Assembly (NCBI GenBank): GCA_023253245.1
Contig: JALRHB010000002.1
Coordinates: 7,636-36,031 of the forward strand
DNA length: 28,396 bases
Direction: 5' to 3'
DNA from: Polynucleobacter sp.
GTDB taxonomy: Bacteria; Pseudomonadota; Gammaproteobacteria; Burkholderiales; Burkholderiaceae
A model generated the notes under the pieces. That model was not told the origin of the DNA, ran no database searches, and worked only from the letters and a program-made list of their open reading frames with translations. The position numbers and the translations under genes were made by a program. Every line of letters starts with the position of its first letter. Position 1 is the first letter of the stretch. Below, in pieces: positions 16,396 through 23,106 of this stretch.

Positions 16396-17016
16396 ATGAA
16401 TAATCGCTTTGAAAACAGCACTCTAGTAGGCTTTGACGAACACAGTCGTGCCGAAAGTTGGGACAGTAATGATCGACTTGAAACAGAGTCATCTGCTGCA
16501 AATATCTACGCTGAAGGTGGTTTATCTCGTTTACAAACCTATGCAGCAAATCAAGCTTCGGGGAAAAAAGTGACAGCTTCTTGGCGTGCCGCTTTGGCCG
16601 TTCGTGATGCCGGACCACCGGCAATGTTGCGCAGCGTGCGCCCTAACATCGTGCAATCCATCCGTGCTTTTCGCACACCAGACCTCCAAGAGGCTGCGAA
16701 CGAGCTTGGACAGCATTTTATTCATGCTAATTGCGCCAACGCGATGACCAAGGGTGAGGTTTTAGAGGCGATTGCAATTGCCTATACCTTTACAAAGCAA
16801 CAAGCGAAAAATTTTGATCCACTATTGGATGCTTTGACTACTACGGTTGATAAATCGGGCCCACAGCCTGGCTTTGTGGTGGTGCTTGAAGGCTTGCCAT
16901 GTACTCAGAAGTTTGACAAGGAAGCCCGTGAAACTCTGCTGGATGTTTTCCGTGATGCAGTAGATTTTTGGTCGGAGCGCCGCACACCATATCGTGTGTT
17001 TTACTCATTCGCATAA
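16396..17016 (+). CDS. Barstar-family protein with a long N-terminal extension
   Basis: 206 residues. The C-terminal half (about 105-206) aligns without gaps to the core helix of barstar, the intracellular inhibitor of the ribonuclease barnase, from memory of the Bacillus sequence: KNFDPLLDALT (138-148) matches the segment holding barstar Asp35 and Asp39 (here Asp141 and Asp145), and LLDVFRDAVDFW matches the helix with Glu76 (here Asp187). Barstar Tyr29 and Trp38 are replaced by Gln and Leu. Residues 1-104 are polar and probably partly disordered, with a conserved-looking basic patch (ASWRAALAVRDAGPPAMLRSVRP, about 61-83). No barnase-like gene lies nearby, so its target is unknown; it could be a housekeeping RNA or protein regulator in this lineage. 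No Shine-Dalgarno sequence is close to the ATG, and the AAGGG 17-21 bases upstream can pair with ACCC beside the start. Family call is good, function open. Confidence 0.72.
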   Translation: MNNRFENSTLVGFDEHSRAESWDSNDRLETESSAANIYAEGGLSRLQTYAANQASGKKVTASWRAALAVRDAGPPAMLRSVRPNIVQSIRAFRTPDLQEAANELGQHFIHANCANAMTKGEVLEAIAIAYTFTKQQAKNFDPLLDALTTTVDKSGPQPGFVVVLEGLPCTQKFDKEARETLLDVFRDAVDFWSERRTPYRVFYSFA

Positions 17017-17042
17017 TCAAAATTAAGCTGTAAAACTCTGGG

Positions 17043-17067
17043 AATCGCCTCTATTTGAGGCGATTTT
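17043..17067 (+). terminator. Terminator of the barstar-like gene inside the end of rsmE
   Basis: AATCGCCTC, loop TATTT, GAGGCGATT followed by TT: a 9-base-pair GC-containing stem with a short T run on the plus strand. It lies 26 bases after the barstar-like stop codon. The left arm ends in, and the loop contains, the rsmE stop codon (17051-17053), and the right arm is coding sequence for the end of RsmE. Confidence 0.7.
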
Positions 17068-17812
17068 GCATTTCAGGGCTCCAAATGCTATGAACGGCTG
17101 TGATGGCAACTACCCCAGCAGTTTCTGTGCGCAATACTCGATCGCCTAAGGAAACAATTTGATAGCCTGCAGATGATGCCAATGCCTCTTCATCTGGAGA
17201 ATGACCGCCCTCTGGTCCAATCATTAAGATTACATCCTGAGGCGGCTCTTTTAGCAATACTGAATATAGGCTTTTATCGGTATCTGGGCTTAAAAGTAGT
17301 TTAAGTGTGGCTTTTTGAGGCTTTTGTAGATATTGTTCAAAAACCTGCACGGGCTCAACAGTGGCAAACACGGTCCGATCACATTGTTCGCATGCAGCTT
17401 GAACTATGCCCTCCCAATGCAAACGGCGCTTTTGGGCGCGCTCCGTATCATTTGAGCGCGTTAATTTGATGACAGAGCGCTCGCATTGCAAGGGGGCAAT
17501 CACCTGTGCGCCTGTTTCAATGGCTTTCTCAACAATCCAGTCCATTTTGTCACCCCCAGCGAGCCCTTGAGCTAGGGTGATGGCGTATGAGCTCTCCCGA
17601 TGGGTATCAAGGTGAATATTACTCAACTGTGCTTCCCCAGACTTACTGCTCAGTGAGAGCAGTTTTGCTTGAGCAACCTGGCCCTTGCCATCAAATATGG
17701 GGAAGAATTCGCCAATCTGTATGCGACGAACTCGCAGGAGATGGGCGAGTTCAGGGGTGAGCGGGTTAGGCTTTTCGGTTTCCCATGGGCCGGGAAGATA
17801 AAATTGAGGCAT
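17051..17812 (-). CDS. rsmE: 16S rRNA (uracil1498-N3)-methyltransferase
   Basis: SAM-dependent SPOUT-class methyltransferase that modifies U1498 of 16S rRNA. The protein has 253 residues. The N-terminal PUA-like part contains HLLRVRRIQIGEFFPIFDGKG. The SPOUT core contains GGDKMDWIVEKAIETGAQVIAPL, RLHWEGIVQAACEQCDRTVF, LMIGPEGGHSPDEEAL (SAM-binding knot) and VSLGDRVLRTETAGVVAITAV. These are diagnostic of RsmE. The ATG at 17812 has little Shine-Dalgarno character. It is divergent from tkt, with 42 bases between the starts, and convergent with the barstar-like gene. Confidence 0.95.
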   Translation of the reverse strand: MPQFYLPGPWETEKPNPLTPELAHLLRVRRIQIGEFFPIFDGKGQVAQAKLLSLSSKSGEAQLSNIHLDTHRESSYAITLAQGLAGGDKMDWIVEKAIETGAQVIAPLQCERSVIKLTRSNDTERAQKRRLHWEGIVQAACEQCDRTVFATVEPVQVFEQYLQKPQKATLKLLLSPDTDKSLYSVLLKEPPQDVILMIGPEGGHSPDEEALASSAGYQIVSLGDRVLRTETAGVVAITAVHSIWSPEMQNRLK

Positions 17813-17854
17813 TACTGAAATATAGCGAATTTATTCTCCGAGACCAAAATTACG

Positions 17855-19849
17855 ATGTCAAATCTTCAAATTCGTATGGCTAATGCCATTCGCGCCCTAT
17901 CGATGGATGCAGTTCAACAAGCTAATTCAGGCCACCCTGGAATGCCCATGGGTATGGCCGATATTGCTGTGGGATTGTGGAATGAGCATTTACAACATAA
18001 CCCCACTGATCCGCATTGGATGAATCGCGATCGTTTTGTTTTATCAAACGGTCACGGCTCTATGTTGTTGTACTCCCTTTTGCATTTAACTGGCTACGAT
18101 TTACCTATCAATGAGTTAAAAAACTTCCGACAACTTCATAGCAAAACGCCAGGGCATCCCGAGTATGGAATTACCCCAGGTGTTGAGACTACGACCGGTC
18201 CTTTAGGTCAAGGAATTTCAAACGCAGTAGGTATGGCGCTTGCTGAAAAACTATTAGCCCAAGAATTTAATCGCCCTGGTCACGACATCATTGATCACTA
18301 CACCTATGTATTTTTAGGTGATGGTTGTTTGATGGAAGGCATTAGCCATGAGGTATGTTCTCTAGCTGGCACACTCAAGCTCAATAAATTAATTGCCCTA
18401 TGGGATGACAATGGTATCTCCATCGATGGCAAAGTGGTTTCTTGGTTTAACGAAGATACGGCTAAGCGTTTTGAAGCCTATGGCTGGAATGTAATTCGTG
18501 ATGTAAATGGTCACGATGCTGAAGCAGTATCAAGTGCGATCGCAAAAGCCAAGAAGAGTGATAAGCCAAGCTTAATCTGCTGCAAGACTGCAATTGGTCA
18601 AGGCTCGCCTAATATGGCGGGTAGCGATAAGGTGCATGGCTCCCCATTAGGTGCCGCAGAGATTGCTGCTACCCGTGTTGCTCTGAATTGGCCTTATGCC
18701 CCCTTTGAAATTCCAAAGGATATTTATGAGGCTTGGGATTTTAAGAAGCGTGGCCAAGCTGCTGAGCATGAGTGGAATAAAAAATTCCAAGCGTATAAGA
18801 ATAAATATCCAGAGCAAGCTTCCGAATTACAGCGTCGTATGCAAGGTGATTTGTCTAAAGATTTTTCATCTACTCTTAATACTTACCTTAAGACCTGTCA
18901 ATCCAAAGCGGAGACTGTGGCCACTCGTAAGGCCAGTCAAAATGCTATCGAAGCGTTAGCACCAGCTTTGCCAGAGTTTTTGGGAGGATCAGCTGACTTA
19001 ACAGGCTCTAATTTAACCAATTGGCCTGCATGCAAACCGGTGCGTGCTGATCAGTGGGGTAATCACATCAATTATGGTGTTCGTGAATTTGGTATGAGCG
19101 CCATCATGAATGGTATTGCTTTGCATGGCGGTTTCATTCCCTTTGGAGGCACTTTCTTAACCTTCTCTGATTACAGTCGTAACGCATTACGTATGGCTGC
19201 ATTGATGAAGTTGCGTAGCATTTTTGTATTTACCCATGACTCAATTGGCTTGGGCGAAGATGGTCCTACGCATCAGTCTGTAGAGCATGTAGCAAGCTTA
19301 CGTTTAATCCCTAATTTAATGGTTTGGCGTCCTTGCGACACTACTGAGAGCGCCGTTGCATGGGGTGCAGCCATTGAACGTAAGCATGGTCCAAGCGCAT
19401 TAATTTTTAGTCGTCAGAATTGTCCATTTGTTTCGCGTGATGCCCAGCAAATCAAAGATATTGCTCGTGGTGCTTACGTTTTGCGTGATCCTAAAAATGC
19501 AAAAATTGATGCGGTGATTATTGCTACTGGCTCAGAAATTGCATTGGCGTTGCGAACAGCTGAGCGCCTGGAATCTGAGGGATTAGGCATTCGAGTGGTA
19601 TCAATGCCATCTACTACCGTATTTGATCAGCAAGATGCTGGGTATAAATCAAAAGTATTACCCGCTAATATTCCACGGATTGCCGTGGAAGCTGGTGTGA
19701 GTGATTTTTGGTGGAAATATGGTTGCGCAGCTGTGCATGGCGTAGATACTTTTGGTGAATCTGCTCCAGCATCAGAGCTTTACGAGTACTTTGGTTTAAC
19801 AGTTGATCAGATTGCAAAAACGGTTAAGCAATGCATCTCGAATAAATAA
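17855..19849 (+). CDS. tkt: Transketolase
   Basis: Thiamine diphosphate-dependent transfer of two-carbon units in the pentose phosphate pathway. The protein has 664 residues, the full bacterial length. The N-terminal motif is DAVQQANSGHPGMPMGMADI, the ThDP/Mg site is LGDGCLMEGISHEV, and ETTTGPLGQGISNAVGMA and the pyrimidine-domain motif FVFTHDSIGLGEDGPTHQ are present, with DFWWKYGCAAVHG in the C-terminal domain. gapA follows after 36 bases, so the two are probably cotranscribed, linking the pentose phosphate pathway with lower glycolysis and gluconeogenesis. In many betaproteobacteria a pgk-pyk-fba set follows; here it does not. Confidence 0.97.
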   Translation: MSNLQIRMANAIRALSMDAVQQANSGHPGMPMGMADIAVGLWNEHLQHNPTDPHWMNRDRFVLSNGHGSMLLYSLLHLTGYDLPINELKNFRQLHSKTPGHPEYGITPGVETTTGPLGQGISNAVGMALAEKLLAQEFNRPGHDIIDHYTYVFLGDGCLMEGISHEVCSLAGTLKLNKLIALWDDNGISIDGKVVSWFNEDTAKRFEAYGWNVIRDVNGHDAEAVSSAIAKAKKSDKPSLICCKTAIGQGSPNMAGSDKVHGSPLGAAEIAATRVALNWPYAPFEIPKDIYEAWDFKKRGQAAEHEWNKKFQAYKNKYPEQASELQRRMQGDLSKDFSSTLNTYLKTCQSKAETVATRKASQNAIEALAPALPEFLGGSADLTGSNLTNWPACKPVRADQWGNHINYGVREFGMSAIMNGIALHGGFIPFGGTFLTFSDYSRNALRMAALMKLRSIFVFTHDSIGLGEDGPTHQSVEHVASLRLIPNLMVWRPCDTTESAVAWGAAIERKHGPSALIFSRQNCPFVSRDAQQIKDIARGAYVLRDPKNAKIDAVIIATGSEIALALRTAERLESEGLGIRVVSMPSTTVFDQQDAGYKSKVLPANIPRIAVEAGVSDFWWKYGCAAVHGVDTFGESAPASELYEYFGLTVDQIAKTVKQCISNK

Positions 19850-19885
19850 TGCGAAATAAATTCAATTATTGCTAAGGGGAATGAA

Positions 19886-20911
19886 ATGACAATTCGAGTC
19901 GCAATTAATGGTTATGGTCGTATTGGCCGCATGGTCTTGCGTGCTTTATATGAAGATCAAGTTAATGGCAAACCACGGCGTGACATCAAGATTGTGGCAA
20001 TTAATGCCATGGGAGATATCGATATCAACGCGCATCTCACGCAATTTGATTCTGCGCATGGCCGCTTTCCTGCTGAGGTAAAAGTGGATGGTGATTGCAT
20101 GGTGGTTAATGGCGATCGCATCAAAATGTTCTCCACTCGCAATCCTTTGGAAACCCCTTGGGGAGAGTTGGGTGTAGATTTAGTTTTGGAGTGCTCCGGT
20201 AAATTCACTTCTAAAGAAAAAGCCATGGTGCACATTTCACAAGGCGCAAAGAAAGTTCTGATTTCAGCGCCTGGTGAAAAAGATGTTGATGCCACAATCG
20301 TCTTCGGTGTAAATCAGCAAGTTCTCAAGCCAAGCGATATCGTGGTTTCTAATGCAAGTTGCACCACAAATTGTCTAGCACCTTTAGTTAAGCCACTGCT
20401 TGAGAAGATTGGTATTGAATCTGGTTTGATGACTACTATTCATGCATTTACCAATGATCAGGTATTGACTGATGTGTATCACAAGGACATGCGTCGTGCT
20501 CGTTCTGCTGTCAGTAGCATGATTCCCACTAAGACTGGGGCTGCAAAAGCAGTTGGTTTGGTTTTGCCCGCTTTAGCAGGGCGTTTTGATGGTTTTGCAA
20601 TGCGCGTGCCAGTGATTAATGTCTCGGTAGTGGACTTAACCTTTGCCGCCAGCCGTGCTACGAGTGTAGATGAGGTTAACTCTATTTTAAAAACTGCCAG
20701 TGAAGGTGAGCTGAAGGGTATTTTGGGCTTTAATACCTTGCCTTTGGTGTCTATCGACTTTAACCACGACCCCCGTCCTAGTATTTATGACGCATCCCAG
20801 ACACGGGTGTCTGCAGACGGTAAGTTGGTAAAGGTTCTAGCTTGGTATGACAATGAGTGGGGTTACTCAGTCCAGATGCTTAACGCTGCAGAGGCATTGA
20901 TGGCTGTATAG
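19886..20911 (+). CDS. gapA: Glyceraldehyde-3-phosphate dehydrogenase (type I)
   Basis: Interconverts glyceraldehyde 3-phosphate and 1,3-bisphosphoglycerate. The 341 residues begin with the nucleotide-binding GYGRIGR (9-15). The active site is SNASCTTNC with catalytic Cys159, and TTIHAFTNDQ supplies the catalytic His. Where many NAD-dependent enzymes have an Asp in VAINDL, this one reads VAINAM followed by GD, so cofactor preference is not certain from sequence alone; some features (DFNHDPRPS, SAHGRF) also recall the GapB/Epd branch. The ATG has a strong AAGGGG ribosome binding site. A strong terminator follows at 20968. Second gene of tkt-gapA. Confidence 0.93.
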   Translation: MTIRVAINGYGRIGRMVLRALYEDQVNGKPRRDIKIVAINAMGDIDINAHLTQFDSAHGRFPAEVKVDGDCMVVNGDRIKMFSTRNPLETPWGELGVDLVLECSGKFTSKEKAMVHISQGAKKVLISAPGEKDVDATIVFGVNQQVLKPSDIVVSNASCTTNCLAPLVKPLLEKIGIESGLMTTIHAFTNDQVLTDVYHKDMRRARSAVSSMIPTKTGAAKAVGLVLPALAGRFDGFAMRVPVINVSVVDLTFAASRATSVDEVNSILKTASEGELKGILGFNTLPLVSIDFNHDPRPSIYDASQTRVSADGKLVKVLAWYDNEWGYSVQMLNAAEALMAV

Positions 20912-20967
20912 CTGAGAGATAATCAGGTTTTAAGCCAACAACACTTAAAATCTTGTTTCATCGCTAT

Positions 20968-20993
20968 AAAAGACCTCAATTGAGGTCTTTTTT
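20968..20993 (+). terminator. Rho-independent terminator of tkt-gapA
   Basis: AAAAGACCTCA and TGAGGTCTTTT form an 11-base-pair stem closing on the two central bases AT (in practice an AATT loop), followed by a run of T to 20993. It lies 57 bases after the gapA stop. The A-run before the left arm makes it a possible bidirectional terminator that also serves fur. Confidence 0.88.
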
Positions 20994-21067
20994 CATTAAC
21001 TTCGCTTATCTTTCTAATCTAGAGCAGAAATTTTCTGTTGTAATACCCATCAAATTCGGCTAAAAAC

Positions 21068-21526
21068 TTAAGTTTTTTGTTTATTGCGGCAGTTTTTCTT
21101 TTGGCAATGGCCATACATGGCCAAAGAATGTTCCTGAAGCTTAAAGCCGAGGTTTTTAGCAATATCTCGCTGCCTTTTTTCAATGGCTTCATCAACAAAT
21201 TCTTCAACATGGCCGCAGTCAAGGCAGACCAGATGGTCGTGGTGCTGGCCTTCATTAAGTTCATAAATAGCCCTGCTATCCCCCTTGCTGGACTCAAAAT
21301 GGCTGCGCAACAAAAGGCCAGCTTGCTCAAATTGGGTGAGCACTCGATAAACAGTTGCCAAGCCAATTTCCTTGTCATCCTTGGCGAGAGCCATGAAGAC
21401 GTCTTCAGCACTAAAGTGGGTTCCTGCATTTTGATGAAAAAAATCCAAAATTTTCATCCGAGGGCCCGTGGCTTTGAGGCCAATATCTCGTAAATCTGCA
21501 GGAGTAGGGTTTTGGTTCATATTCAT
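21068..21526 (-). CDS. fur: Ferric uptake regulator
   Basis: Fe2+-sensing dimeric repressor of iron uptake genes. With the ATG at 21526 it has 152 residues; a second ATG two codons later is equally possible, and the frame is open further upstream to 21571 but that would overlap the divergent gene. The N-terminal winged helix contains LKATGPRMKILDFF and IGLATVYRVLTQFEQAGLL (the recognition helix area). The metal sites include EGQHHDHLVCLDCGHVEEF (92-110), with the histidine cluster and first CxxC, and GHCQKKNC (139-146), a second pair of cysteines. The neighbour bamE is divergent, as in several other proteobacteria. I see no convincing Fur box in the 43-base gap. Confidence 0.95.
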   Translation of the reverse strand: MNMNQNPTPADLRDIGLKATGPRMKILDFFHQNAGTHFSAEDVFMALAKDDKEIGLATVYRVLTQFEQAGLLLRSHFESSKGDSRAIYELNEGQHHDHLVCLDCGHVEEFVDEAIEKRQRDIAKNLGFKLQEHSLAMYGHCQKKNCRNKQKT

Positions 21527-21569
21527 GGCTTTGAGAGCTAAAATCAATGTCTTAATGATACGGCCTGCC

Positions 21570-22187
21570 ATGCAAAATTGCCTTCAACTGTTTATTCGCA
21601 TTTTCCCTGCCTCTAGAGGGGTTTTCGAACGTTTACCTTCGGGTGTATGGATTGCCTTATGGATTGCTTGTATTGCCTCAACTGGCTGTACGAGTGCCGT
21701 TGATGAAACTCAGCGTGCTTGGATGAATAAGGTGTTTAAACCCTACGTGCCAGATGTGGTTCAGGGTAACTTTATTTCTAGTGAGCAATACGCTAAGTTG
21801 CAAGTGGGTCAAAGTCGTGAACAAGTTCGTCAGATATTGGGCACCCCTTTATTGGCTAGTTATTTCCATGCAAATCGTTGGGACTACATTTTTGAATTCA
21901 AGCGCGACGGCAAACCCATTGCTAAAGAGCGTCGGGTTACAGTGTTTTTTGAAGGGGATAAGGTAGTCAAGTTTGAAGGTGATGCTTTGCCAACTGAAGT
22001 GGAAATGGTTGCTGAAATTGATAATTATGCGAAATCCAAACGGTCTTTTTGGGAAGTGATTACAGGCACTAATAAGCCGCCAGTGACTCCACCGTTGCAA
22101 CAGCCTGAGTTGCTGGTACCGAGCCCAACAGACAATTTACCGACTGCAACAACGACCCCATCAGGTGGGGTAACCAGTGGTAAATAA
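21570..22187 (+). CDS. bamE: Outer membrane protein assembly lipoprotein BamE (SmpA/OmlA)
   Basis: Small lipoprotein of the BAM complex that inserts beta-barrel proteins in the outer membrane. The ATG at 21570 gives 205 residues; the open frame further upstream runs antisense to fur and is not used. The signal peptide is long, with a lipobox-like ASTGC (Cys40; Cys34 is a less likely alternative). The BamE core is at about residues 58-140: NFISSEQYAKLQVGQSREQV, RQILGTPLLASYFHANRWDY and IFEFKRDGKPIAKERRVTVF. After the core comes an extra 50-60-residue tail rich in Pro, Thr and Ser that the 113-residue E. coli protein lacks. It is divergent from fur with 43 bases between the starts. Confidence 0.92.
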   Translation: MQNCLQLFIRIFPASRGVFERLPSGVWIALWIACIASTGCTSAVDETQRAWMNKVFKPYVPDVVQGNFISSEQYAKLQVGQSREQVRQILGTPLLASYFHANRWDYIFEFKRDGKPIAKERRVTVFFEGDKVVKFEGDALPTEVEMVAEIDNYAKSKRSFWEVITGTNKPPVTPPLQQPELLVPSPTDNLPTATTTPSGGVTSGK

Positions 22188-22189
22188 AT

Positions 22190-22233
22190 GAAATCTCCAA
22201 ATCATCGTTATTGGTGATGATTTACGAAATTTC
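22190..22233 (+). terminator. Hairpin in the bamE-dapB gap
   Basis: AAATCATC (22199-22206) and GATGATTT (22216-22223) pair over a 9-base loop; flanking GAAAT (22190-22194) and ATTTC (about 22229-22233) can extend the stem past an internal loop. No U-run follows immediately, so it may be a weak terminator of bamE or a leader structure before dapB. It ends about 30 bases before the dapB start. Confidence 0.35.
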
Positions 22234-22265
22234 CTGAATTTTTAAATGAAGAAGTGAAAAGTCAA

Positions 22266-23069
22266 ATGATGAAAATCGCAATCGCTGGCGCAACCGGACG
22301 TATGGGAAAAATGTTGATCGAGACTGTCTTGGCCAGCGCTGATGCAAAATTAGTTGGCGCCCTCGAACATCATTCTTGCCCTCAATTAGGTGAAGATGCT
22401 GGAGCTTTCTTGGGTAAAAAAACTGGTGTAACTATCACTGCAGACATTCCTCAAGCATTAAGTGACGCCCAGTTTTTGATTGACTTTACTCGTCCAGAAG
22501 GAACGATGGCGCATCTTGCGGTGGCGCAAAAGACGGGCACCAAAATGATTATTGGCACCACTGGTTTGAGTAGTGAACAAATCGATACTCTTAAAAAGGC
22601 TTCTGCAAATTTAGCGATTGTTTTTGCGCCTAATATGAGTGTTGGCGTAAATGCCACCTTTAAGTTGCTTGAAATCGCTGCGAAGATGCTTAATGTTGGT
22701 TACGACATTGAAATCATTGAGGCTCATCATCGCCATAAAGTAGATGCCCCATCAGGTACTGCACTGCGAATGGGCGAAGTGATTGCTGATGCGCTTGGTG
22801 AGAAGTTGGATGATGTTGCTGTCTACGCTAGAGAGGGTCATACCGGTGAGCGTAAAGCGGGTTCGATTGGTTTTGCAACGATCCGTGGTGGCGATATTGT
22901 TGGCGATCACACAGTCTTATTTGCTGGCGAGGGAGAGCGCATCGAGATTAGTCATAAATCTTCAAGTCGCCAGTCTTATGCCCAGGGCTCTTTGCGTGCG
23001 GCACGCTTTTTGCAGCAACATAGTTCCGGTTTGTATGACATGCAAGACGTACTTGGCTTGCGCAAATGA
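22266..23069 (+). CDS. dapB: 4-hydroxy-tetrahydrodipicolinate reductase
   Basis: NAD(P)H-dependent step of the lysine and meso-diaminopimelate pathway. The nucleotide loop is IAGATGRMGKM at the N-terminus. GTTGLS and FAPNMSVGVN (about 121-130) are family motifs, and the catalytic signature EAHHRHKVDAPSGTA has the proton-donor His pair (about 154-155) and Lys158. The frame also permits GTG at 22254; ATG at 22266 or 22269 fits the conserved N-terminus better, with GAAGAAG as the probable ribosome binding site. Length of about 267 residues is normal. It supplies mDAP for the peptidoglycan that Mpl (3118) recycles. leuS follows after 37 bases. Confidence 0.94.
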   Translation: MMKIAIAGATGRMGKMLIETVLASADAKLVGALEHHSCPQLGEDAGAFLGKKTGVTITADIPQALSDAQFLIDFTRPEGTMAHLAVAQKTGTKMIIGTTGLSSEQIDTLKKASANLAIVFAPNMSVGVNATFKLLEIAAKMLNVGYDIEIIEAHHRHKVDAPSGTALRMGEVIADALGEKLDDVAVYAREGHTGERKAGSIGFATIRGGDIVGDHTVLFAGEGERIEISHKSSSRQSYAQGSLRAARFLQQHSSGLYDMQDVLGLRK

Positions 23070-23106
23070 ACCCTTAATTGAAAATAGAAGAAAAGAGTTT
23101 TGCTGA

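Noticed and set aside
21014..21036. CAGAAA-T-TTTCTG near-palindrome downstream of fur
   Set aside because: The single-base centre cannot form a stable hairpin and no T-run is placed for termination.
21077..21493. 138-codon frame on the plus strand across fur
   Set aside because: It is antisense to a clear Fur protein and has no recognisable features of its own; a shadow of biased codon use.
21468..21569. Upstream extension of the bamE frame, antisense to the start of fur
   Set aside because: It would put 34 non-family residues before a good signal peptide and overlap fur fully; the ATG at 21570 gives a proper lipoprotein signal.
21527..21569. Possible Fur box between fur and bamE (AATGATA-like pieces)
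   Set aside because: Only half-site-like fragments; no 19-base inverted repeat resembling GATAATGATAATCATTATC.
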